Positions 8,131 through 17,261 of a stretch of DNA of 64,000 bases are shown piece after piece. The notes under the pieces are model-generated. The model was not told the origin of the DNA, made no database searches, and worked only from the letters and a program-made list of their open reading frames with translations. This stretch comes from Alphaproteobacteria bacterium (lineage in GTDB: Bacteria > Myxococcota_A > UBA796 > GCA-2862545): the NCBI GenBank assembly GCA_020632915.1, contig JACKEP010000029.1:6044-70043 (forward strand), read 5' to 3'. Every line of letters starts with the position of its first letter. The first letter of the stretch is position 1. A program made the translations under genes and the position numbers.

Positions 8131-11100
8131 ATGTCTCCGTGGATCCTGTCCGCCCTCCTCTCCGGCGGCCTCGTCTCGTCTGCCCGTGCTGCGCCCACCG
8201 TCGACGCGCTGCACTGGGACGACGACCTGACCGACGCGGCCGGTGTGTTCCTCCAGCGCACCCAGGGCTTCGCCCACGAGCCCGGCGGCTTCCGCGCCAC
8301 GGGGCAGGTGGGCTCGATCGCCACCGACTGCATCGCGCTGCGTCCGCCGACGGGCGGGGCGCTGCTCGGGTGGGACTGGCTGGAGGTGCACGCCCAGGAC
8401 TTCGATCACGTCACGCGGGCCACGGTCCGCGTGGAGACCTGCGGGCAGTTCTCCCAGTCGCTCACGTCGGCCGACCTCACCGGGTGCGACGTCATCGACC
8501 TGTCGGCGGTGCCGCCCACGGTCACCGGCGTCCGCCTCATCATCGACGTCGACCACGACGCCGCCGCCACCACGCCGCGCTTCCTGCTCGACCGCCTCGA
8601 GGTCGTCGGGCGGTCCACGTCGGTCGCCCGGGTCACCGCCTGGCCGGTCGGCACCGAGGCCCGCGCGGGCGACCCGGTCGCCTGGTACCTCACCGTCACC
8701 GGCAGCGGCGCCCTGCTGCCCGACGCGACGCTCACGCTCGACCTCGACGCGCTCAACGCCGACGCCACGCTCGTCAGCGACGCCCACGACCTCGACCTGG
8801 CGCCGAACGACACCACCGCCCGTCCCCTCGCCTTCCTCGACGTGGCCCCCGGGCCCGACGGCTCGCCGGCCTCCACACCCGCGCCCGGCGCCACCTCCGG
8901 TGCGGTGACCTGGGCGCTGGGCGACGTGCCCGCTGGCACCACACAGGGCCTGACCACCCTGCTCACCGCCCCCACGGGCACCCTCGACGGCAGCACGCTG
9001 GCCGTGGCCGCCCGCCTCGACACCCACCGCGCGCCCACCTGCCCATCGTCCCAGACCAGCGCGCTGACGTCCACCGCCGACAGCCGCGCGCTGCCGATCA
9101 CCGTGCACAGCGCCACACAGGTGGTGTTCTTCAACGGCCCGGGTGCGGGCGAGCGCATCCACCCCGGCGCCTCGTGGACCGACTACGTCGAGCTGCAGTC
9201 TCCGCTCGCCGGCACGCCCGACCGCTCCGATCTGTCCGACGTGGACTTCGTCATCGACTTCGGCGCCGGCTCGTGCACGCCCGTGTACGTCGGCTACGAC
9301 ATCGCCTGGCCCGACACCCAGCCCGCGGCGTGGCGGGTGGTCGACGTGGTGTCCGAGCCCACGCCCGGTGCGATCGCCACCGGCCCGCTCCACCTGCGCC
9401 TGCCCCGCGTGGTGCAGGCCTCCGACCGCCCCCAGCTCCTCGTCACGTACGCCGGACCCGACGACGGCTCCTGCGTCGACGGCGACACCCTCCAGCTGCA
9501 CGTGGAGGTCTCCGCCGACCAGCCCGAGGTGGCGTTGGACACCACCCACCGCGCCCAGCCCTTCGAGGAGGACGACGAGCTGTGCCGCAGCGGCTTCGTG
9601 CGCTGGCCCCAGCGCGTGATGAGCGGCGGCGAGGTGCCCGAGGACTACCTGCCGTTCCCCGGCGTCAACCCGCAGGAGGCCTACCTGATCGGCTTCGGGC
9701 TCAACGAGTTCGGGGCCCGCCCGTTCTCGGTGGGGCCGGGCGACTGGTACGACATGTGGCTGCCGTGGACCAACTACGGCACCAACGCGCCGTCGATCGC
9801 GGTCGACGCCAGCTACGTGCTCGGCACGATCCCCGGCTACGCCACGTTCCGCGGCATCCGCGACACGTCGTTCACCACGCCGCTGCGCGCGTTCAAGGAC
9901 TGCGCGGGCGGCGCCCTCGATCCCGACGACGCCGCGTTCGACCACGCCGACCCCACCCAGTCGGGCTGGTCTGCGGTCGACGCCACGTTCGGCACGCCCT
10001 ACGCGCCGTTCACCGCCACGCCGGCCGACGCCGATCCGCGCGCGATCGTGCCCGGCGGCTGCCGCGTGCTCCTCGAGCGGTCGCCCGACGACCCGCTCGG
10101 CGACGACCCGACGATGATCATCACGGCGCTGATGCGCATGTGCGACGCCGCCGACGCGGCCGCGGGCTGGTGCACGACACCGGCCGACGGCGCGGAGGTG
10201 CTGGCGTGGTCGGGCGAGATGCCGCCGTACTTCGAGATGATGGTGTGGCACGACGGCGTCACCACCGTCTGCGACACCACCGCCAACGTCACCGGGGCCT
10301 ACTTCTACCTGGAGGAGGCGAGCTGGCCGCGGGTGTTCGTCACGCCGGCGGGCGACGCCGTCCCGCCCGGCGGCACCGCGTCGTTCGTGCTGGAGCCCCA
10401 CAACGAGAACCAGGCTTCACGCCCGGCGCTGGCGGTGTGGGGCCTGTCGCTGTTCGACGCCCGCGACGCGGTGGACCTGACCGCCGTCACCGGCGCCGCG
10501 GCGCTGCCGCCCGGGGGCCGGATGCCTACCGGCGCGGCGCTGTCCGACATCACCTTCCATCCGCCCGACGCCGCCGGGTGCCTCGCCGCGGTCGACGCGC
10601 TGGACCCGGCGTGCCTGGCGTGGTTCGAGGTGGCCGACCGGGCCCAGCCGCCCAACTACTGGGGCGTCGCCGATCCCAACCAGAAGGGGCGCCTGGCGGC
10701 CATCGACACCTGGGAGGGTCACGTCGACCTGCCGCTGACGGGCGGCCAGGACGGCGCGATCGTCGCCGTCGCCGGCCAGGCGCGCGCGTTCACCCGCACC
10801 GCCACCGCCTGCACCACCGACGCCACCTGCGGCGCAGGCGCCCGCTGCGCCACCGCCGAGGGCGTGTGCTGGACCGTGGGCGACCTCGGCGCCGCCAACG
10901 CCTCCCCCCGCTACACCTGCGGCGACGCCTGCGACGTCCCCGCCGAGGTGGTCGTCCACGACGCCCCGGCGCTGCGCGTCGCCAAGGCCGCGCCGGCCTA
11001 CGCGCTCGCCGGCACGACCGTCCCCTACGTGCTCACGCTGACCAACCCCTCGTCCACCCCGGTGGCCGGCTGGTGGCTGGTCGACCAGGTGCCCGTCGCG

Positions 11101-13188
11101 GGGATCGAAGGCGGCGACGTCACCGGCGACCTCGGCCGGGCATGGATCGACCTGCCCCCGGGCGACGTGATCGTCGAGACCTCCGACAGCCCGCTGTGCG
11201 CCCGCCCGAACACCCGCACCTTCCCCACCGGCTGGACCGCCGTCGCCGTCGAGGCCACCACGGAGCCCGGCTACCGGTCCCGCACCGTCGATCCGCTGGT
11301 CACCACCGGCTGCGTCCGAATCCGCGGTGCGCGCCCCGACGTCGCCGTCGCCGGCGGCACCACGCTGGCGGTGCGGCTCGACGTCGCCATGCCGCCCGGG
11401 TCCACCGACGGCCAGCGCATGATCAACGCGGCGTTCGGCGGCGCCACCACCGGCTTCGGCGCCGCGGTGCCCGTGCCCGACGCCGCCGCCCCCCTGGTCT
11501 ACACCAAGGCCGGGTCCACGGCCGCGGTCGAGCTGTCCAAGTCAGGCTTCGCGAGCCGCACCGAGCCGGGCCTGGTGACGTGGACGCTGACGGTCCACAA
11601 CGCGGGCGCCCTGTCGGACCCACTGGGCACCACGGTCACCGACTGCCTGCCCGACGGCGTCGACCTCGTGGCGATCACGCCGCCCGCCGGCGGCAGCTGC
11701 ATCCCCGCGGACTGCGCCACGGCCGTGATCACGCCGACGTGCCCCAGCGGGGAGATCACCGTCACCGTCCCGCCCCTGTTCCCCGACGACCTGCAGCCCG
11801 GCGGCCCCGACGAGGTCTCGTTCACCGTCACCACCCAGCTCACCACCGCCACCGACGCGCTCGTCAACACCGCCACGGCCACCCCGCGGTCGCCGGGCAC
11901 GAGCGACGACGCCGTCGCCACCGTACTCGTCGGCGGACTGACCTTCGACAAGGCCGTGGTCGCCGTGCCGCCCAACGGCACCGCCGATCCCGTCCTCGTC
12001 CGCAACGGCGAGCAGGTGCACTACACGCTCACCCTCACCAACGACCTGCAGGTCGACCGGTGGTTCCACCTCGTCGACGCCATCCCCGACGGCGTGACCT
12101 ACGTCCAGGGCAGCCTGCGCATCGACGGCGCGGTCGGCTCGGAGAGCCTCGTCCGCTTCGGGCGCACGCTCACGATGGTCAGCCCCGCGGCCGTCCCCCC
12201 GGGCGGCACGCTGGTCGTCGCGTTCGACGCCATCGGCGACGCGCTCACCACCACCCTCACCACCAACGTGGGCGTGGCGGCGTCCTGCCCCGACGACACC
12301 GCCGACAGCGCCTGCGCCACCGCCGTGGCCTCCAACGCCGTGCAGGTGCTCGTCGAGGTGTGCGGCGACAGCCAGACCTCGGTGTCGGAGGACTGCGACG
12401 ACGGCAACACCGACGACGAGGACGGCTGCTCGTCCACCTGCCAGGACGAGGTCTGCGGCGACGGCATCGTCCAGGCGGCCCTCGGCGAGGCCTGCGACGA
12501 CGGCAACACCGCCAATGGCGACGGCTGCACCGCCACCTGCGTCGCGGAGGGCTGCGGTGACGGCGTCCGCCAGGCGGGCCTCGGCGAGCAGTGCGACGAC
12601 GGCAACCTCGTCGACGGCGACGGCTGCTCGTCGGCGTGCCTCGACGAGTTCTGCGGCGACGGCGTGGTGCAGCCCGGTCTCGGCGAGACCTGCGACGACG
12701 CCAACAGCATCGACGAGGACGGCTGCTCGTCCACGTGCCGCATCGAGGCGTGCGGCGACGGCGTCGTGCAGGCCAGCGCTGGCGAGACCTGCGACGATGG
12801 CAACACCGTCGACGGGGACGGCTGCGACAGCAACTGCCAGACCGAGCGCTGCGGCGACGGCATCGTCCAGGCGGGCCTGGGCGAAGCGTGCGACGACGGC
12901 AACACCGTCGACGAGGACGGCTGCTCGTCCACCTGCCAGGACGAGGTGTGCGGCGACGGCATCGTGCAGCGCGGCCTGGGCGAGACCTGCGACGACGGCA
13001 ACACGTCCGGTGGCGACGGCTGCTCGGAGGACTGCCAGCGCGAGGGCGGCCTCGACAGCGACACGGGCTTCGACACCGGCGGCGGCGGCAAGGACGACGG
13101 CTGTCAGTGCAGCCAGGGCCTGTCGACGTCCGCGGGCTGGTGGGTGCTGCTCACCGGCCTGCTGGGGATCCGCCGCCGTCAGCGCTGA
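8131..13188 (+). CDS. Giant secreted protein with DUF11-like domains, DUF4215 Cys repeats and MYXO-CTERM-like tail
   Basis: A 1685-residue protein. The start at 8131 gives a signal peptide ending near SARAAP. Residues 1-930 are beta-rich and Asp/Thr-rich without a clear family; a Cys-rich patch (CTTDATCGAGARC) sits near residue 890. Three DUF11-like (conserved repeat) Ig-fold domains start near residues 950, 1130 and 1270 (each with a 'Y-x-L-T-L-x-N' strand). Residues 1410-1640 are seven tandem cysteine-rich DUF4215 repeats of about 33 residues (CGDGIVQ...CDDGN...DGCSSTC). The end (GCQCSQG, a hydrophobic stretch, RRRQR) is MYXO-CTERM-like, so the protein is probably sorted to the cell surface. 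An adhesin or surface-layer component is plausible but unproven. It converges on and overlaps the ATP-grasp gene by 38 bp. Confidence 0.85.
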   Translation: MSPWILSALLSGGLVSSARAAPTVDALHWDDDLTDAAGVFLQRTQGFAHEPGGFRATGQVGSIATDCIALRPPTGGALLGWDWLEVHAQDFDHVTRATVRVETCGQFSQSLTSADLTGCDVIDLSAVPPTVTGVRLIIDVDHDAAATTPRFLLDRLEVVGRSTSVARVTAWPVGTEARAGDPVAWYLTVTGSGALLPDATLTLDLDALNADATLVSDAHDLDLAPNDTTARPLAFLDVAPGPDGSPASTPAPGATSGAVTWALGDVPAGTTQGLTTLLTAPTGTLDGSTLAVAARLDTHRAPTCPSSQTSALTSTADSRALPITVHSATQVVFFNGPGAGERIHPGASWTDYVELQSPLAGTPDRSDLSDVDFVIDFGAGSCTPVYVGYDIAWPDTQPAAWRVVDVVSEPTPGAIATGPLHLRLPRVVQASDRPQLLVTYAGPDDGSCVDGDTLQLHVEVSADQPEVALDTTHRAQPFEEDDELCRSGFVRWPQRVMSGGEVPEDYLPFPGVNPQEAYLIGFGLNEFGARPFSVGPGDWYDMWLPWTNYGTNAPSIAVDASYVLGTIPGYATFRGIRDTSFTTPLRAFKDCAGGALDPDDAAFDHADPTQSGWSAVDATFGTPYAPFTATPADADPRAIVPGGCRVLLERSPDDPLGDDPTMIITALMRMCDAADAAAGWCTTPADGAEVLAWSGEMPPYFEMMVWHDGVTTVCDTTANVTGAYFYLEEASWPRVFVTPAGDAVPPGGTASFVLEPHNENQASRPALAVWGLSLFDARDAVDLTAVTGAAALPPGGRMPTGAALSDITFHPPDAAGCLAAVDALDPACLAWFEVADRAQPPNYWGVADPNQKGRLAAIDTWEGHVDLPLTGGQDGAIVAVAGQARAFTRTATACTTDATCGAGARCATAEGVCWTVGDLGAANASPRYTCGDACDVPAEVVVHDAPALRVAKAAPAYALAGTTVPYVLTLTNPSSTPVAGWWLVDQVPVAGIEGGDVTGDLGRAWIDLPPGDVIVETSDSPLCARPNTRTFPTGWTAVAVEATTEPGYRSRTVDPLVTTGCVRIRGARPDVAVAGGTTLAVRLDVAMPPGSTDGQRMINAAFGGATTGFGAAVPVPDAAAPLVYTKAGSTAAVELSKSGFASRTEPGLVTWTLTVHNAGALSDPLGTTVTDCLPDGVDLVAITPPAGGSCIPADCATAVITPTCPSGEITVTVPPLFPDDLQPGGPDEVSFTVTTQLTTATDALVNTATATPRSPGTSDDAVATVLVGGLTFDKAVVAVPPNGTADPVLVRNGEQVHYTLTLTNDLQVDRWFHLVDAIPDGVTYVQGSLRIDGAVGSESLVRFGRTLTMVSPAAVPPGGTLVVAFDAIGDALTTTLTTNVGVAASCPDDTADSACATAVASNAVQVLVEVCGDSQTSVSEDCDDGNTDDEDGCSSTCQDEVCGDGIVQAALGEACDDGNTANGDGCTATCVAEGCGDGVRQAGLGEQCDDGNLVDGDGCSSACLDEFCGDGVVQPGLGETCDDANSIDEDGCSSTCRIEACGDGVVQASAGETCDDGNTVDGDGCDSNCQTERCGDGIVQAGLGEACDDGNTVDEDGCSSTCQDEVCGDGIVQRGLGETCDDGNTSGGDGCSEDCQREGGLDSDTGFDTGGGGKDDGCQCSQGLSTSAGWWVLLTGLLGIRRRQR
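12361..13050 (+). repeat. Seven tandem DUF4215 cysteine-rich repeat units (about 99 bp each)
   Basis: Protein-level repeat inside the giant surface protein. Each unit reads CGDG(I/V)VQ..LGE.CDDGN...DGCS..C with six cysteines or fewer; the first unit is two residues shorter. DNA identity between units is high in the CDDGN and DGCSSTC segments, so unit number may vary by recombination. Confidence 0.9.
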
Positions 13189-14056
13189 CGCGCGCGAGCA
13201 GGGCGTCGGCGAGGCGCCCTGCCGCATGGGGGCCGTGACGGAAGAACAGGCTCGGCTCGATCACCTCGAGCTCGTTGAGGACGAGCCCGCCGTCGTGGTG
13301 CAGCACGTCGACCCGCGCATACAGGAACGGCGCGGCACGACCGAGGTGGGCGCCCGCTGCGGCCAGGGCGCGGGCCGCGAACGCGTCGAGCGCAGGCGTG
13401 AGCGGCAGCGGCTCGTCGTGGGCGCCGAAGTCGTCCTGCACCCGGTAGTCACCGGCCACCGGCACCTTGCGCACGGCGTGGGTGGCGGCGCCGTCGATCA
13501 CGATGACGCTCCACTCGCCGACGTCCTCGACCGTCGCCAGGTAGGGCTGGAGCATCATGTCGACACCCACCCGCGCCAGGTGGGCCTGCGCGGACGCCAC
13601 CCCGTCGGCCGACGCGTCGAAGCGCAGCGTCTCCCACGCCGTCGACCCCACCACGGGCTTGAGGAACGCCCGCGTCCACCCGTGCGCGGCGAGCACGGCG
13701 CCGACGTCCACGGGTTCCCCGGCCGTCAGCCACACCGTCGGCGCCACGGGGACCCCGCGTGCGGCCAGATCGCGCAGGTAGGTCTTGCGGGCGTTCCACG
13801 CGACCACGGCGCCGTCGTGCAGCACCGGCACCACGGCCTCCGTCGCCGCCAGCCAGTCGAGGAAGGCCGGCAGGCGCTCCTGGTAGTCCCACGGCGTGCG
13901 CAGCAGGGCGATGTCGAAGCCTGCCCAGTCCACGGCGGCGTCGGACCACGCGGGCTGCGCGACCGTGGCGCCGCGCGCACGCAGCGCGTCGTGCAGGGGC
14001 CGATCGTCGACCTCCCAGGCGGGCAGGTCGGTGCGGGTGACGAGCGCGACCCGCAT
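13151..14056 (-). CDS. ATP-grasp enzyme of the RimK/DcsG-like type
   Basis: A 301-residue protein. The N-terminus (MRVALVTRTDLP, then DDRPLHDALRARG) and LLRTPWDYQERLPAFLDWL match the preATP-grasp region of the DcsG (D-cycloserine ligase) family. Next come WNARKTYLRDLAARGVPVAPT and the ATP-binding FLKPVVGSTAWET. Near the C-terminus, FLYARVDVLHHDGG and LNELEVIEPSLFF carry the Mg2+-binding acidic residues. ATP-grasp enzymes activate a carboxylate as acyl phosphate and join it to an amine. The gene is coupled (1-bp gap) to the unknown 14058-14612 gene. The last 38 bp overlap the convergent surface-protein gene. The natural substrate is unknown. Confidence 0.85.
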   Translation of the reverse strand: MRVALVTRTDLPAWEVDDRPLHDALRARGATVAQPAWSDAAVDWAGFDIALLRTPWDYQERLPAFLDWLAATEAVVPVLHDGAVVAWNARKTYLRDLAARGVPVAPTVWLTAGEPVDVGAVLAAHGWTRAFLKPVVGSTAWETLRFDASADGVASAQAHLARVGVDMMLQPYLATVEDVGEWSVIVIDGAATHAVRKVPVAGDYRVQDDFGAHDEPLPLTPALDAFAARALAAAGAHLGRAAPFLYARVDVLHHDGGLVLNELEVIEPSLFFRHGPHAAGRLADALLARVSADGGGSPAGR

Positions 14057-14057
14057 G

Positions 14058-14612
14058 TCAGGCTCCGGGGCGCGGCACGTCGTAGGTGAGCGGCTCCCCG
14101 CGCGACAGCACGAAGAACGTGGGGGTGTTCACCTGGACCACCCCGAGGTCGACGTAGGAGTAGCCGAGCAGCAGATCGACCTCGCCGGGCACCAGCGCCA
14201 CGAGCGGGTCGCGGATGAGGCGCTGGGTGTTGAACAGGCCGGTCTCGGCGAGCCCGTAGTCGATCATCAGGCCCTGCTGATACCGCCCGGGCGTGCGGTA
14301 GCTGGCGGCGGGCACCACCTCGTAGTGCCAGTAGGTCTTGCGCTGGCCGTCGCGTCGGCGGCGGTCGACGAACGGGCCGTGGACGCCTTGCTGCTCGACG
14401 GCGACGTTCCAGCCGCGCAGCACGTCCCCGTCGCGCTTGAACACCTTCTTGAACGTGCGCCACGCCAGCCGCGCCACCACGTCGGGCATGTCGAGCGCGA
14501 CCCCGTGGTACTCGGTGTCGTCCAGCGCCGTGGGTTCGATCGGATGGCCCGCGGCGAGCACGTCGTGCAGCTGGCGGGTGCGCAGGGCGAGGAGGTCGTC
14601 GACGCTGGGCAT
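14058..14612 (-). CDS. Conserved hypothetical protein, first gene of the ATP-grasp pair
   Basis: A 184-residue soluble protein with no signal peptide or membrane segment. Notable stretches are TEYHGVALDMPDVV, AWRTFKKVFKRD, LRGWNVAVEQ, GLMIDYGLAE, RDPLVALVPGEVDLLLGYSYVDLG and TPTFFVL. I recall proteins with this pattern in other Myxococcota, but no function is known to me. The stop is separated by one base from the start of the ATP-grasp gene, which suggests a functional pair, for example a substrate-binding or lipid-related partner. The start at 14612 is the only in-frame ATG near the N-terminus. Confidence 0.7.
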   Translation of the reverse strand: MPSVDDLLALRTRQLHDVLAAGHPIEPTALDDTEYHGVALDMPDVVARLAWRTFKKVFKRDGDVLRGWNVAVEQQGVHGPFVDRRRRDGQRKTYWHYEVVPAASYRTPGRYQQGLMIDYGLAETGLFNTQRLIRDPLVALVPGEVDLLLGYSYVDLGVVQVNTPTFFVLSRGEPLTYDVPRPGA

Positions 14613-14694
14613 GGGACTCCCCGGGGGACGGGCGGGCGACGGCGCCCGATAACCGGCTCTCGTTCGCGCCGGACGCCCACGGTGGCCGGCACCG

Positions 14695-15252
14695 TCACGG
14701 CGTCGTGATCGTCACCGTGAGGTCGAACGGTCCGGCGGCGTCGGTGGCGCTCACCACCGACAGCCCGAGCAGCACCACCCCCGCCTCGTCGGTGCTGTTG
14801 GTGTAGGACACCGACTCCGCGGCCCCGGCGAAGTAGCGGTCGGCGCCCACCACGCAGGCCTCCGGCGCGCCGCACGAGCGCAGCAGGTACACGGCGCTGT
14901 CGATGTCGCGCACCTCGAACGCCACGTCGATGGTGGCCCCCGCCGGCACCTCCACGCGCGTGAAGCCGTCGACGCCCTCGGGGACGGCCATGCCGGTGCA
15001 CCGCGGCCCGAACCCGCTCGCGGTCAGCCCGTCGAGGGTGCCCTCGTAGGTGCCCGGCAGCAGCAGGTCGCCGTCGCGGCCCCCCGCGCAGGTGTCGGCC
15101 GGGGCCAGCGTCGGCACGACCACGTCGGTGTCGCTGTCGACCTCGGTGTCGACCTCGGTGTCGGTGTCGGTGTCGAGCAGGTCGTAGCCGGGGTCGTACG
15201 GTACGGCGCAGCCGACGAGGGCGAGCAGGCCGAGGGTGCGTGGCAGGGGCAT
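14695..15252 (-). CDS. Secreted lipoprotein with Asp/Thr linker, unknown function
   Basis: A 185-residue lipoprotein. The signal MPLPRTLGLLALVGC places the lipidated cysteine at residue 15. An Asp/Thr/Glu/Val spacer of about 18 residues follows (repeats of DTDTDTEV), then a compact beta-rich domain with two cysteine pairs (CGAPEAC and an earlier CAGG...C). The C-terminal domain looks like a bacterial pre-peptidase or jelly-roll type fold (VEVPAGATIDVAFEVRD; FDLTVTITTP), which often mediates binding on the cell surface. The function is unknown. Transcription of this gene could be insulated by the terminator at 15331-15375 upstream. Confidence 0.75.
   Translation of the reverse strand: MPLPRTLGLLALVGCAVPYDPGYDLLDTDTDTEVDTEVDSDTDVVVPTLAPADTCAGGRDGDLLLPGTYEGTLDGLTASGFGPRCTGMAVPEGVDGFTRVEVPAGATIDVAFEVRDIDSAVYLLRSCGAPEACVVGADRYFAGAAESVSYTNSTDEAGVVLLGLSVVSATDAAGPFDLTVTITTP
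15124..15176 (-). repeat. Hexamer microsatellite encoding the Asp/Thr linker
   Basis: The linker is coded by tandem GGTGTC and GACCTC hexamers (plus-strand view), in at least seven copies. A similar but shorter stretch is at 24466-24502 in the cytochrome lipoprotein. Such tracts slip during replication and change linker length in steps of two residues without a frameshift. Confidence 0.6.
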
Positions 15253-15330
15253 GGCGTCTCCCAGGTCGTCGGAGCTAACGCACGCCTCGTGCCGTCGCTC
15301 CGGCCGCGCGGGGCTGTGGGCCGGCGTCGG

Positions 15331-15375
15331 GAGAAAGAAGACGGGCCCGGATCCGCGCGGTGCGGACCCGGGCCC
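15331..15375 (-). terminator. Rho-independent-type terminator of the acyl-CoA dehydrogenase gene
   Basis: Read on the minus strand, a 14-bp GC-rich stem (one mismatch; arms 15362-15375 and 15343-15356) with a 5-base loop is followed by the pyrimidine-rich GTCTTCTTTCTC (15342-15331). It lies 18 bases after the stop of the dehydrogenase at 15393. It is the clearest intrinsic terminator in the window. Confidence 0.75.
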
Positions 15376-15392
15376 GGGCAGACCTCCCACCG

Positions 15393-17261
15393 TCACTTGG
15401 CGGCGGCGGTCTCCTCGGCGCTGGGCGCCGCGCCCGCGTAGGTGGACTTCGGCTCCATCCAGGCGAAGCGCTCCTCGAGGACGTGGCGGCCGGCGTCGTA
15501 CTTGGCGTCGTCGCTGTTGTCCCAGAGGTCGCGGAACTTCTGCTCCACGAACTGGCGCGTGTTCCGGGCGAAGATGTCGGACAGCTCGACCGCCGAGGCC
15601 GCCTCGGGCGCGCGCTCGTCGACGAACTTCTGGGCGCGCACGATGTTGGCGACCATCACGAACAGCTCCATCGCGATGTCGACGGCGCGGAACACGAAGG
15701 CCTGCTTCTTCTCCATGCGGGCCTGGTAGATGACCATCGCGTGGAACAGCGTGCGGGCGAGGCGACGCGACGCCGACTCGGCGTAGCGCAGGTGGGTGGC
15801 CAGCTTGCCGAAGCGGCTGTAGCTCGGGCGGAACAGGAACCCGAGCCAGAGCTTGGGGTACCAGGTGGCGTAGAACCAGGCGATGCCCGGCAGCGCCGCG
15901 AAGATCTTGCCCATGTCGGGCTTCTTGTCGAGCAGCGGGCCGGCGACCTTGAGGTGCTTGTCGAGCAGCTCACGCGCCATCATCAGGTGCATGATCTCGG
16001 ACGAGCCCTCGAAGATGCGGTTGATGCGGCTGTCGCGCATCGCGCGCTCGAGCGGGGCGGGACGCTCGCCACGGCCGGCCAGCGAGCCCTCGGTCTCGTA
16101 GCCGCGACCACCCTTGATCTGGATGGCCTCGTCGATCACGGTCCAGCCGCGGGTGGTCACCCACTCCTTGGCGGCGGCGGCCTCGAGGCGGATGTCGTAG
16201 CCCTCGCGCTCGGACAGCTCGGCGGCGCAGTAGGACAGGGTCTCCATGCCGTAGACGGTGGCGGCCATGTCGGCGAGCTTGTGCGAGATGATCTCGTGCT
16301 TGCCGACCGGCTGGCCCCACTGGACGCGCTCGGTGGACCAGCGACGGCTCTCCTCGAGCATCGCCTTGGCCGAGCCGGTGCAGGCGGCGGGGATCGACAG
16401 GCGGCCGGTGTTGAGCGTGGTGAGCGCCACGCGCAGGCCCTTGCCCTCGCCGCCGACGATGTCCTCGGTCTTGACGACGACGTCCTTGAAGCGGATGACG
16501 CCGTTCTGCAGCGCCTTGAGGCCCATGAAGCGGCAGCGGTAGGCCACCTCGACGCCCGGGGCGTTGCCCTCGACGACGAACGCGGAGATCTTGTTGGTGG
16601 ACGGGTCGCGCGCCATCACGATGAACAGCTCGGCGATCGTGCCGTTGGTGATCCAGAGCTTCTCGCCGTTGATCCGCCAGTTGCCGTCGGCGTCCTTGAC
16701 GCAGGTGGTGCCGACGCGGGCCGGGTCGGAGCCGACGTCGGGCTCGGTGAGGGCGAACGCGGACACCGCACCCGCGGCGCAGCGCGGCAGGTACTTGGCC
16801 TTCTGCTCCTCGGAGCCGAACAGCTTGACCGGCTGCGGGATGCCGATGGACTGGTGGGCCGACAGCAGCGCGACGCAGTTGCCGTCGAAGCGACCGACGA
16901 GCTCGAGCGCCTTGCAGTACTCGACGTTGCCGAAGCCGAGGCCACCGTACTTCTTGGGGATCTTCATGCCGAAGGCGCCCAGCGCCGCGAAGCCCTTGAT
17001 GACGTCGTCGCCGTACTCGCCGGTCTCGTCGATCTTCGCCGAGTCGACCTTGTCGACCATGAAGGCCTCGAGGCGACGGTAGAAGTCGTGGAACTCGTCG
17101 GACAGCTCGGTCTCCTGCCAGGGATCGAGCCAGTCGACGCGGAGCTCGCCGAGGAACATGCTGCGGAGGAAGCCGCGGCCGTTCCAGTCCGCCTCGCGAG
17201 AGGACTCGAGCAGCTCGCGGGACTGCTCTTCGGTCGCGTTGAGGTTCTTGTTGGTGGCCAT
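15393..17261 (-). CDS. Acyl-CoA dehydrogenase, VLCAD/ACAD9-like
   Basis: A 622-residue FAD enzyme, longer than the usual 380-400 residues because of a C-terminal extension, as in mitochondrial VLCAD and ACAD9. Motifs in order are IPKKYGGLGF, AFALTEPDVGSDPA (FAD binding), KLWITNG, MGLKALQNGVIRF, QWGQPVGKHEIISHKLADMAA, and INRIFEGSSEIMHL with the catalytic-base glutamate in FEG. The last 190 residues are helical and may contact the membrane. The enzyme introduces the first double bond in beta-oxidation of long-chain acyl-CoA. The ATG at 17261 has GAGGTG upstream. It is divergent from the crotonase gene across an AT-rich region and ends at a clear terminator. Confidence 0.92.
   Translation of the reverse strand: MATNKNLNATEEQSRELLESSREADWNGRGFLRSMFLGELRVDWLDPWQETELSDEFHDFYRRLEAFMVDKVDSAKIDETGEYGDDVIKGFAALGAFGMKIPKKYGGLGFGNVEYCKALELVGRFDGNCVALLSAHQSIGIPQPVKLFGSEEQKAKYLPRCAAGAVSAFALTEPDVGSDPARVGTTCVKDADGNWRINGEKLWITNGTIAELFIVMARDPSTNKISAFVVEGNAPGVEVAYRCRFMGLKALQNGVIRFKDVVVKTEDIVGGEGKGLRVALTTLNTGRLSIPAACTGSAKAMLEESRRWSTERVQWGQPVGKHEIISHKLADMAATVYGMETLSYCAAELSEREGYDIRLEAAAAKEWVTTRGWTVIDEAIQIKGGRGYETEGSLAGRGERPAPLERAMRDSRINRIFEGSSEIMHLMMARELLDKHLKVAGPLLDKKPDMGKIFAALPGIAWFYATWYPKLWLGFLFRPSYSRFGKLATHLRYAESASRRLARTLFHAMVIYQARMEKKQAFVFRAVDIAMELFVMVANIVRAQKFVDERAPEAASAVELSDIFARNTRQFVEQKFRDLWDNSDDAKYDAGRHVLEERFAWMEPKSTYAGAAPSAEETAAAK

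Noticed and set aside
7837..10401. 854-codon open frame antisense to the DUF4215 surface protein
   Set aside because: Compositional shadow; the translation is Arg/Gly/Val/His-rich without any motif, whereas the plus strand has a signal peptide and named repeats.
8139..12560. 1473-codon open frame in a second plus-strand frame of the surface-protein gene
   Set aside because: The translation is almost only Arg, Pro, Gly and His, as expected for an out-of-frame reading of GC-rich codons.
12361..13050. Evenly spaced repeats as a possible CRISPR array
   Set aside because: The units are about 99 bp, in frame, and code for DUF4215 cysteine motifs; there are no 20-40-bp identical repeats with unique spacers.
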